Shown in pieces: positions 55,201-61,113 of a stretch of 64,000 nucleotides of DNA. Positions within the stretch are counted from its first letter, which is position 1, and each line of letters begins with the position of its first letter. The notes beneath the pieces are model-generated. The model was not told the origin of the DNA and did no database searches. It saw only the letters and a list, made by a program, of their open reading frames with translations. Source of the stretch: Saprospiraceae bacterium (GTDB taxonomy: Bacteria; Bacteroidota; Bacteroidia; Chitinophagales; Saprospiraceae). The DNA lies in the NCBI GenBank assembly GCA_026993525.1, contig JALWSS010000084.1, forward strand, positions 1-64,000, in the 5' to 3' direction. Position numbers and translations under genes: made by a program.

Positions 55201-55433
55201 AATTGGATATCGTGGCAGTTGAGAAGGGCAAACTGTGGATCGTTCAGCACTGCACCCTGCCACCGAACGGAAAAGCCAGGGAGCGGGTGTTGAAACTGGA
55301 AACCGCCAAATTGCACATCAGCAAATTGGCGGCTTCAAGCTTTTATTCGGTTTCCTCTTGTCTCTGCTTTTTGCATTCGCCCCTCTCGGGGCAATTGATC
55401 GGGATTGATTTTCAGGATCACTCTTCTTCCTGA
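52221..55433 (+). CDS. UvrD/RecB-family helicase with degenerate nuclease domain
   Basis: A superfamily 1A helicase of 1070 residues from the ATG at 52221, which places the Walker A motif (SAGAGSGKTYRLT) at residue 7. Other motifs: TTFTNKAAAEL, Walker B LLMVDEFQDTNPLQLDIF (~350), GDPKQSIYGFRGA (~375), TYHRSKGLEYPIVV (~705) and RLLYVGFTRARDYL (~795). It resembles the RecB/AddA-type subunits that repair double-strand breaks. The C-terminal domain aligns with the RecB nuclease domain, LDIVAVEKGKLWIVQHCTL matching the usual xPDRVxxxxGxxxVxDxKxG, but the catalytic Asp-x-Lys is replaced by Gln-His-Cys. The partner nuclease gene (addB type) is not adjacent. The 3' end overlaps the convergent gene by 16 bp. 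Confidence 0.87.
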   Translation: MNVKIISAGAGSGKTYRLTSELVSFLKSGEVRPSGVIATTFTNKAAAELHERVRTRLIEEGLSDKANELGHAMIGTVHSLGVKLLSRFALEAGISPEVDIIAEEDRQLFFSQSMATVMTHERVSSIEKLAGRLSLSAAENNYTDWRKMLRDITDLSRANDFSIDTLELSKNKSIGEFKKFLHPAEGDEQYVNLSADAWNARLKELMGQTIGRLEQNEDSTKKTQSVVDDLQKLLIKLERGAPLSWAEWAKISKLSVGAKSRTDVEELLAFAKAHYLHPEFQQDLNAFIAEIFDMAGAALTEYASFKKQRGLIDYTDMEVLVRHLLDRPDVQAILSKELDLLMVDEFQDTNPLQLDIFLKLSRLARQSVWVGDPKQSIYGFRGAEPALIQAIIEDQGGLDPENIQPFSWRSREDLVNFSNAVFTSAFNHIPEGQVALEAKRRATDEPAEAGAPVRIWELSPADPSARLRTEWMHNSIASAIASLVQAPPIVLPKGEKKWRKAVAGDVAVLCRSNDACRQIAGALHRSGLKASVARAGLLETAEARLVMASLRLILNRYDSLAKAELWYFTSDHNLEQIIQDRLDYLEAMENGASEAGWGSEVGVIAHINRLRQTVGELSASELIRLLLDELDLRRIIIRWGNADQRLSNVEQIVKNALDYEDACIRRNAAASLGGFLLWLNEMARNDIDEQGTADTPDAVKVVTYHRSKGLEYPIVVCNNLWQSLRADLWGAGIVRQSGTIDLSNPLSGRWLRLWVNPYARQYQRTVLAERLSNSEEQKLETERALAEEKRLLYVGFTRARDYLVLPTAAKYPPQWFDRVMGLPDGMSSVVQLFQSGEVQWAGKPVVVETRQLEFDLEAGSAGRARREAVHYFDSPAGRSDHQDYFIDFSEWRSEYQVVESEEYAAAFSEVEEEAAFALLQLFRSSRLHYSDAELMELMEDQMRVSPSLRGLLPKAGLLQRLKNCQQLLRNKLGGNPEYLKPLSGELQDKKYHLELDIVAVEKGKLWIVQHCTLPPNGKARERVLKLETAKLHISKLAASSFYSVSSCLCFLHSPLSGQLIGIDFQDHSSS

Positions 55434-56029
55434 GTCATCACCAATGAACCGTCAACTTTCCCGGCTTTCTTGGCCATCATCAGGGCTGAAGGAGTGTAGT
55501 TGGACTCGTAGGTGTAGTAAACCACACCATTACCCGTTCCGAAGTCAATGATAGAAAGGTCGTTGCCAGGGTTGCTGTTGTATGAGTTAGGCGGAAGGAA
55601 AGGGTCATTTTGGTTGTCGAACAGGTTGATGCTCTCAGCAAATTCAGGAGCAGCTTCAAAAGTGAACAGCAGGGTCTCTTCAAAAGGGAACAGTTGGATT
55701 TTTGGTACGTCGGTTACGAAGCCGAAAGAGATATATGCTTTGTCAGGAGCTTCAACAGGATTGTTCACCCTTGCATTCTGTACCCAGGTGCCCGCATGGT
55801 TGGTGAAGTTGGTGAAGGTGAAATCAGATGGAGTTACCAGGGTCACCTGGCCGGTTCCGGCGCTGGTATTGGCCGAAGGGGCGATGGTTTCCATCGGCTT
55901 CACAAAAACACCCCAGGTGTTTCCTTCGAGAAGCTGAACCTTGAATTGGAGACCTCCCATGTTGCCCGGCTGGGCGAAAAGGCTGATGGAGAAAAGAAGA
56001 GCGAGACCGAGTGAGAAAATCCTGTTCAT
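55418..56029 (-). CDS. Secreted protein with beta-sandwich (cohesin-like) domain, function unknown
   Basis: A protein of 203 residues from the ATG at 56029, which begins a good signal peptide (MNRIFSLGLALLFSISLFAQ). The rest is one beta-rich domain: FKVQLLEGNTWGVFVKPMETIAPSANTSAGTGQVTLVTP, then FTNHAGTWVQNARVNNP and ISFGFVTDVPKIQLFPFEETLLFTFE, and a segment with asparagine/aspartate-rich loop DNQNDPFLPPNSYNSNPGNDLSIIDFG. The strand pattern and the FxFE segment recall cohesin-type modules found in secreted proteins of Saprospiraceae, but I cannot confirm this. No T9SS tail. The C-terminal end is highly charged (TQEEE). Confidence 0.65.
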   Translation of the reverse strand: MNRIFSLGLALLFSISLFAQPGNMGGLQFKVQLLEGNTWGVFVKPMETIAPSANTSAGTGQVTLVTPSDFTFTNFTNHAGTWVQNARVNNPVEAPDKAYISFGFVTDVPKIQLFPFEETLLFTFEAAPEFAESINLFDNQNDPFLPPNSYNSNPGNDLSIIDFGTGNGVVYYTYESNYTPSALMMAKKAGKVDGSLVMTQEEE

Positions 56030-56485
56030 AATTCTTGATTTTTGTTGTCTTGTCTGTTGACGGTACAAAGATGCAGTCAGGAGTGTTTCAAAAAGGGTGC
56101 GTGTTTGTGGTTGCTGTGACATGGAATTTCTCTCTATATTCTTTGAAAGTGCTGTCATCGCCGGGTTGTTGAAAGATATTTGGGAGCTAATGTTGGGGTT
56201 GTGTTTTTCATAATCAAAACGAAGTGGTTTGGGCGGCGATCCCGTCCCGATCCCGAAAGCTTTCGGGATTCGGGATTCGAGACCCAAACTCCCCATCCAA
56301 ACTGGGCGATAGTGATGAATTATTCTCAAACCATTTCGGGTTGGGTATATACCCCTTTGCAGATGGAAAATGATGTTGGTGCATTGGATATTTTTTCATT
56401 GCTGCAAATGAGCAGGTATTTCGGGTAATGTTCGTTCCAATTGTGTTCATTGTGTGACATCAAAAAGAAATGGGCCTGCACGCTG
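56030..56485. other. Divergent intergenic region with perfect 20-bp palindrome
   Basis: About 450 bp between the secreted protein gene (-) and the DUF4293-like gene (+). The main structure is the palindrome at 56250-56269 (ATCCCGAAAGC/GCTTTCGGGAT), preceded and followed by partial repeats of its arm (CCCGTCCCGATCCCG; GATTCGGGATTCG). The open frame at 56180-56428 has no supporting features. Confidence 0.6.
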
Positions 56486-56493
56486 TATATTTG
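56486..56493 (+). promoter_or_regulatory. -7 box TATATTTG for the DUF4293-like gene
   Basis: TATATTTG, a full TAnnTTTG match, 77 bp before the ATG at 56570, giving a 5' leader of about 70 nt. Confidence 0.45.
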
Positions 56494-56569
56494 CGCATTC
56501 CGTAAAGGGGCCTTTGCCAGGGCCTGTTTATAAATCCGAAAGCTTTAACCCAGATCAAAAGAATTTCAG

Positions 56570-57010
56570 ATGATCCAAAGAATTCAAACTGTTTACCTCG
56601 TTTTGGCTGCAGCATGCGGTTTTGGGGCTCTGGCCTTGCCTCTGGCCACCACCGGCCAGCAAATACAGCAATCAGAACTGTTTGCGGACGGGGCCTTCAC
56701 CGTTCAGGATAATACAGGACTGTTGGTCTTGTTTGCCCTGGCCGGTGTCCTTTCCGTTGCAGCGATATTCTTGTACAAGAACCGCCCGGTTCAAATGAAA
56801 GTGACCCGTTTTGCACTGGTGGCTGATGTCGTTGGCCTGGTGCTGACGGTCATCCTGTTTTGGAGGGACCTCGGCCATGTTGGTTCTGAAGAAGTTGGGG
56901 ATGGAGTGGGGGCCTATCTGCCACTGGCATTTGTTCTGTTTGCAATTCTGGCATTGAGAGGGATCAGAAAAGATGAAAATCTCGTTCGTTCTGCCGATCG
57001 TTTGAGATGA
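56570..57010 (+). CDS. DUF4293-like small membrane protein
   Basis: A protein of 146 residues with four membrane helices (~7-27, ~48-65, ~77-97, ~112-130). The opening MIQRIQTVYLVLAAACGFGALALPL is what I know from the DUF4293 family of Bacteroidota, whose role is unknown. A terminator follows after 24 bp, shared with the convergent ExbD gene. Confidence 0.75.
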   Translation: MIQRIQTVYLVLAAACGFGALALPLATTGQQIQQSELFADGAFTVQDNTGLLVLFALAGVLSVAAIFLYKNRPVQMKVTRFALVADVVGLVLTVILFWRDLGHVGSEEVGDGVGAYLPLAFVLFAILALRGIRKDENLVRSADRLR

Positions 57011-57034
57011 CTTTTCAGAACCTGTGGAAAAGAA

Positions 57035-57065
57035 AAAGAGGCTGTACCGATGGTGCAGCCTCTTT
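57035..57065. terminator. Bidirectional intrinsic terminator
   Basis: AAAGAGGCTGTACC pairs with GGTGCAGCCTCTTT (one G-T pair) with a tight 3-nt loop. On the plus strand TTTAATTT follows, on the minus strand TTTTTCTTTTC. It separates the DUF4293-like gene and the ExbB/ExbD operon. Confidence 0.85.
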
Positions 57066-57087
57066 AATTTCTACGGAATATCTCCGC

Positions 57088-57561
57088 TTACTTGATCTCT
57101 GCCTTTTTACGGGCAGCGTAGTTAACTTTCAACTGTCCAATCTTACGCAGTTTTGTTTTCACGTCCTGAACAATACCCATGGTGATGTCACCATCAACAC
57201 GAAGTGAAGAGGTGATTCTGGACCTCAGGTTAGTTTGAACAGATTGTTTGTGGTTTTCCACAAAAAGTGGAAGGTCGTCAACGGTGGCAAATTTGTCGTC
57301 CAACTGGATACGGGGAGCAGTACCATAGAGGTGTTGGTAGCGCGAATGCGGTCTGCCAATGTAGATGTAGTGTACCAGTGATTTCTGCTCCAGTTTTTCC
57401 AGTTCGGTGGCTTGTGGAACAACCACCTTTACCTTCAGCTCCGTTTCCCGCATTTTGGTGATCACCATGAAGAAAAACAACAGGATGAAAACGATGTCGG
57501 GCAAAGACGAAGTTGAGATCTTCGGTGTTGACTTACCTCTTTTTCGCTGTATTCTGGCCAT
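57088..57561 (-). CDS. Biopolymer transport protein ExbD (second copy)
   Basis: A protein of 157 residues: basic N terminus (MARIQRKRGKSTPKI), one membrane helix (~20-38; SLPDIVFILLFFFMVIT) with the proton-path Asp in LPD, and a periplasmic domain. It works with ExbB as a proton-driven stator that energises TonB at the outer membrane. The C-terminal part contains RVDGDITMGIVQDVKTKLRKIGQLKVNYAA. It is the last gene of the four-gene operon, 38 bp after the first ExbD. Two different ExbD proteins per ExbB are common in Bacteroidota. Confidence 0.9.
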   Translation of the reverse strand: MARIQRKRGKSTPKISTSSLPDIVFILLFFFMVITKMRETELKVKVVVPQATELEKLEQKSLVHYIYIGRPHSRYQHLYGTAPRIQLDDKFATVDDLPLFVENHKQSVQTNLRSRITSSLRVDGDITMGIVQDVKTKLRKIGQLKVNYAARKKAEIK

Positions 57562-57599
57562 AACAAATGAGGCTTTCTGTTAATTGATAAAGACGGTTG

Positions 57600-58148
57600 T
57601 TATCCTTCTTCTCCGTAAGCGGTAGGTTCTGCTTCTGAGATGACAAAGGGAATCTTTTTCTTGATTACTCGCTTTTTCTCAACGGGCAGATCCTCGCTGT
57701 AATGTTCTCCGTACAAGCGCATGCATTCTTCATCCCAAAGCTCGTTGTAGGCGGCTTTGAGTTCGTTGTAAACGGCGATGTACGTTTTGTAGCTGGTACC
57801 CCGGTCGTTTTTCAACGAAATGATGGCGGTGTTGGGAGCTTCGGCCAATTCCGGATCGTTGTAGGGGTTCATGATGAATTCTTTGGCACGGCGGCGCAAA
57901 TCATCGATGTCTGCCAATTCACCCCGAACGAGAAGTTGGTTGGAGGCATTCACCAGCACGGAAAAAATGTTCCGCTTTTTGAGCTTGATATCTTCCGGTG
58001 GTTCTTCACTCCATTCCGGCAACTTCACGGTGATACCCCTTTCAACGTCAATGGTTGTGGTTACGAGAAAGAATACCAGCAACAAAAAGGCGATGTCGGC
58101 CATTGAACTGGCATTGATCTCGGGTGCTTCACGTGAACTCTTGGCCAT
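57600..58148 (-). CDS. Biopolymer transport protein ExbD (first copy)
   Basis: A protein of 182 residues: MAKSSREAPEINASSMADIAFLLLVFFLVTTTIDV gives a short cytoplasmic tail and one membrane helix with the key Asp in MADIAF. The periplasmic domain (~45-130; RNIFSVLVNASNQLLVRGELADIDDLRRRAKEFI) is longer than in E. coli ExbD (141), and the C-terminal tail is charged (KRVIKKKIPFVISE). Its ATG comes three bases after the stop of the membrane protein gene upstream. Confidence 0.91.
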   Translation of the reverse strand: MAKSSREAPEINASSMADIAFLLLVFFLVTTTIDVERGITVKLPEWSEEPPEDIKLKKRNIFSVLVNASNQLLVRGELADIDDLRRRAKEFIMNPYNDPELAEAPNTAIISLKNDRGTSYKTYIAVYNELKAAYNELWDEECMRLYGEHYSEDLPVEKKRVIKKKIPFVISEAEPTAYGEEG

Positions 58149-58151
58149 GGT

Positions 58152-58637
58152 TTATTGCGTTTTAAAGTAATTCCAGATTTCAAGGACCACCATTAAAATA
58201 ACTGAACCCAGGCCCAGGAGCAAGGTAAGGCGGATTGAAGCGCCTATGAGCTTACTCACACCGGGGGTGATCTTAAAGGTTTCTATGGTCTGTTGCAATG
58301 AACCACTTGCATCTGCGTCGGCCATTGCATAGAACACAAAGAACAGCACCAGCAAAACACCGAATGCTATCAAACCCTTGGTGGAGTCTTTCGGGTTTCG
58401 GATGATGTTGTACAAGCTGAGCAAAATGGCGGCGGCTACCGCAATGACAAACAGCGCTGCTGTAATGTACAAGGCCGTGTAAAAGATATCCCCCTCGGGT
58501 GAAAAGGCCTGTTCCTTGTCAGGAATTGAGCTCAGGGCCTCCATGCCTCCAATAATGGGGATGATGGCTATGATGATGAGGACCAGTGCTGCCAGAAAGG
58601 CGAATACCGGACCTTTTCTGATTAATGTTGAGTACAT
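58152..58637 (-). CDS. Membrane protein of the ExbB/ExbD operon, unknown function
   Basis: A protein of 161 residues with four predicted membrane helices (~10-30, ~50-72, ~85-105, ~130-155). It lies between ExbB (17 bp gap) and ExbD (3 bp gap), so it is surely co-expressed and probably a component of the same energising complex. I do not recognise the family by a named domain; similar small proteins occur at this place in other Bacteroidota ExbB/ExbD operons. Confidence 0.75.
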   Translation of the reverse strand: MYSTLIRKGPVFAFLAALVLIIIAIIPIIGGMEALSSIPDKEQAFSPEGDIFYTALYITAALFVIAVAAAILLSLYNIIRNPKDSTKGLIAFGVLLVLFFVFYAMADADASGSLQQTIETFKITPGVSKLIGASIRLTLLLGLGSVILMVVLEIWNYFKTQ

Positions 58638-58654
58638 ATTCAGTTGGATTTCAA

Positions 58655-59491
58655 TTATTTGTTGAATGCGTTGCTCTCGATCAACATATCTATCAAAGCA
58701 AATGAAGCCTCCTCCATCTTGTTGGTGATGCTGTCAATCTTTGAAACGATGTAGTTGTAGAGAACCTGCATGATCATGGCCACGATCAAACCGAATACGG
58801 TGGTCAGCAAGGCCACTTTGATACCACCGGCAACGATGGTGGGAGAAATGTCACCTGCACGCTCAATGTTGTCAAAGGCGGCAACCATACCGATAACCGT
58901 TCCGAAGAAACCGAGCATAGGCGCAAGTGCAATGATCAGTGAAATCCAAACCAGGCCTTTTTCCATCAGCCCCATTTGTACACTTCCGTAAGAAACGATG
59001 GCTTTTTCAACGGCGTCGGGTCCGTTCTTCACATTCTTGAGTCCTTCGTAAAGTACCGAGGCCGTTGGGCCGGGTGTTGCACGGCATACCTCCATGGCAC
59101 CTTCTACGTCACCTGCCTTGAGGCGGTCGTCAATTTGTGTCAACAATTTTTCCGTATTGACAGAAGCGATGTTAAGGGTGATGATGCGCTCGATGGAAAG
59201 TGCAAGACCGATGATGAGGGTAATGAGGATGGGAAGCATAAACTCCCAGCTACCCTGGATGAATTTTTCTTTCAAGACCTGAAATCCTGTTGCGGGCTCA
59301 GGCTCACCACTTTCGGTGTCGGTAGCTGCTGGTGTTGCGTCGGCGGCTACTTCTTCTTCAGCCGGTTGAGCAGCCTGAACTTCAGTGGAGTCGTCCACAT
59401 TGGTAGAATCCGGGGTTGCATCCTGAGCATAAATGTTGCCCGCAAATGCTACCAGACCAAAGACGAGCAGTAATGCTGATAATTTGCGCAT
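58655..59491 (-). CDS. MotA/TolQ/ExbB proton channel family protein
   Basis: A protein of 278 residues. Signal peptide (MRKLSALLLVFGLVAFAGNIYAQ), an acidic low-complexity linker (~24-70; Thr/Glu/Ala/Pro), then the ExbB core: helix ~80-100, cytoplasmic loop, and two helices at ~175-200 and ~215-240 (ISLIIALAPMLGFFGTVIGMVAAFDNIE ... VAGGIKVALLTTVFGLIVAMIMQVLYNYI). The last two helices contain the Thr residues of the proton path. First gene of the operon. CGTAAA-ac-TTTACG (59495-59508 region) is a small perfect inverted repeat right before the ATG. Confidence 0.92.
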   Translation of the reverse strand: MRKLSALLLVFGLVAFAGNIYAQDATPDSTNVDDSTEVQAAQPAEEEVAADATPAATDTESGEPEPATGFQVLKEKFIQGSWEFMLPILITLIIGLALSIERIITLNIASVNTEKLLTQIDDRLKAGDVEGAMEVCRATPGPTASVLYEGLKNVKNGPDAVEKAIVSYGSVQMGLMEKGLVWISLIIALAPMLGFFGTVIGMVAAFDNIERAGDISPTIVAGGIKVALLTTVFGLIVAMIMQVLYNYIVSKIDSITNKMEEASFALIDMLIESNAFNK

Positions 59492-59571
59492 AGTCGTAAA
59501 GTTTTACGTTTAAAATGAGTTTTTCGCAATGAAAGAATTGAGAATCAGTGAAAAAGCTCTTATGAGCCCGG

Positions 59572-59659
59572 CGGAGAGGATGGGATTCGAACCCACGAAG
59601 CGCTTTTGACGCTTACACGCTTTCCAGGCGTGCGCCTTCGACCACTCGGCCACCTCTCC
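59572..59659 (-). tRNA. tRNA-Ser (anticodon GGA)
   Basis: An 88-nt class II tRNA. Acceptor GGAGAGG pairs with CCTCTCC and is followed by discriminator G; the D arm starts TGGCCGAGTGG; the anticodon stem-loop reads ACGCCTGGAAAGCGT with anticodon GGA (UCC/UCU codons); a long variable arm follows; the T arm contains GGTTCGAATCC. The 3' CCA is not encoded. Confidence 0.97.
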
Positions 59660-59927
59660 AATTTCGCTGTTGTCTCTGTTGTCAGGCAATCTTGAAGACC
59701 GCCCTTCCTCCCCAAATCTGGCCGTATGGCTTAATGGAAATGGCGTTTATGAATCGTATAAACATATTTCCGTATAGCAGCCTGGGGTTGGTGCGCCGCA
59801 AAAATTGTAAAAAGAAGTAACACTACAAAATTTTTGTCGGCGCGCACTTTTTCTGTCTCTTTCCTTTGGTAAGGGCTGGAAAATATTCACACAGGCAAGA
59901 TGGGGCAATGATAGCAAAGAGTTGTAT
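59660..59927. other. Spacer between tRNA-Ser and tatD, nothing recognised
   Basis: About 270 bp, more AT-rich than the surroundings. It must include the tRNA promoter (minus strand) and the tatD 3' end. I see no gene or repeat. Confidence 0.4.
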
Positions 59928-60704
59928 TTACCCCGGTTTTTTCCCGAAAATTTTTTCTGCATTGGCTGTTGTAACCCTTGCAATTTCTTCAATGTGGCGT
60001 CTTTGAGCATCTGCCAGGTGTTGGGCAATGATCCTGACGTAGGCGCTTTCATTGCGCTTACCCCGGAACGGAACCGGAGCCAGGTACGGCGAATCCGTTT
60101 CGAGGACGAGGTACTCGACAGGCACATCGGCCAGCGTTTGGGCCAACCCCGATTTTTTATAGGTGATCACTCCTCCTATGCCCATGTAAAAACCCATTTC
60201 CATGATTCGTTGAGCCTGGGCCAATGTGCCTCCGAAACAATGAATGATGCCGCAAAGCGAATCATCCATTTCACTTTCTATGACATCGAGGGCCAGGTCC
60301 ATGGACTCACGGGTGTGCACCACGATGGGAATGCTCAGTTTTTTCGCCCATTTGATTTGTTGCCGGAAGGCGAATTGCTGAATTTCCAGTGTGGTTTTGT
60401 CCCAATAAAGGTCCAGTCCGATTTCACCCACTGCACAGAAAGGCCTTTTGTTCAGCCAATCTTCCATGACTTCGAGCGCTTTTTCAAAACCTTCTTTCAC
60501 CGAGCAGGGATGCAGCCCCATCATGGCCTCGCACTGTCCGTTGGAGGCCGCCTCCAGCTCCAGCATTGCTGAAATGGAATTCACATCTATGTTGGGCAGG
60601 TATATTTTCTCAACGCCGGCTTTCAGTGCATTTTCGAGTACCGGTGAACGATCCTCGTCGAACTGTTTCAAATAGAGGTGTGCGTGCGTATCTGTCAATC
60701 TCAT
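59928..60704 (-). CDS. TatD-family metal-dependent deoxyribonuclease
   Basis: A TIM-barrel metal-dependent hydrolase of 258 residues, related to 3'-5' DNases active in DNA repair and decay; cytoplasmic. The start at 60704 gives the family's first motif directly (MRLTDTHAHLY); the frame upstream adds 33 unrelated residues. Metal ligands: THAH (His6, His8), GEIGLDLYW (Glu), VVHTRES (His), HCFGG (His) and ETDSPYLAP (Asp). TatD here is not part of a Tat translocase operon. Confidence 0.93.
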   Translation of the reverse strand: MRLTDTHAHLYLKQFDEDRSPVLENALKAGVEKIYLPNIDVNSISAMLELEAASNGQCEAMMGLHPCSVKEGFEKALEVMEDWLNKRPFCAVGEIGLDLYWDKTTLEIQQFAFRQQIKWAKKLSIPIVVHTRESMDLALDVIESEMDDSLCGIIHCFGGTLAQAQRIMEMGFYMGIGGVITYKKSGLAQTLADVPVEYLVLETDSPYLAPVPFRGKRNESAYVRIIAQHLADAQRRHIEEIARVTTANAEKIFGKKPG

Positions 60705-61113
60705 GTTTCTGGTTTTAGCGCTTTCAGTTTGGGCTGCGGCTCCGGGTTCAATCTTCCGGATGGTTTTTACAAGGGCCGCAAATCTCTCAAACTTATGCCC
60801 CAATTGGGTGAATTACGGCCGGAAGCATGCAATCGAGGGCCTATTTCTCTCACAATACTTTAATTAATGTATCGGTAAAGTATATTTGCCCTGTATTCAC
60901 ATCCACACATTTTCCTGATGAGCCGGAAACCGGATACCGTCCGAACCCGGAAAAGGAACACGCACAACACGGGATTAACTACACAAGTGCCAACAACCTT
61001 TCCTTTCCGTTGGCCCAAACATCACGCTGAAAGATTATTCGGAGGCAGGAGGACACCCGTTGTTTACTCCTTTGTACTTCCTTCTTTGAGAAGGCAGTGG
61101 TCAAACAATTACT
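60705..61113. other. Divergent intergenic region
   Basis: 409 bp between tatD (-) and the large surface protein gene (+). It is AT-richer around 60850-60900 and holds a promoter box (60881-60888), leaving a 5' leader of about 220 nt on the plus strand. The open frames in it carry no recognisable protein. Confidence 0.45.
60881..60888 (+). promoter_or_regulatory. -7 box TATATTTG for the large surface protein gene
   Basis: TATATTTG, a full TAnnTTTG match. CTTTAATT at 60858-60865 could be the -33 element (TTTA instead of TTTG) at about the right spacing. Confidence 0.45.

Noticed and set aside
56180-56428. 82-codon frame in the spacer before the DUF4293-like gene
   Set aside because: It is made partly of palindromic repeat sequence and has no signal, helix or domain pattern.
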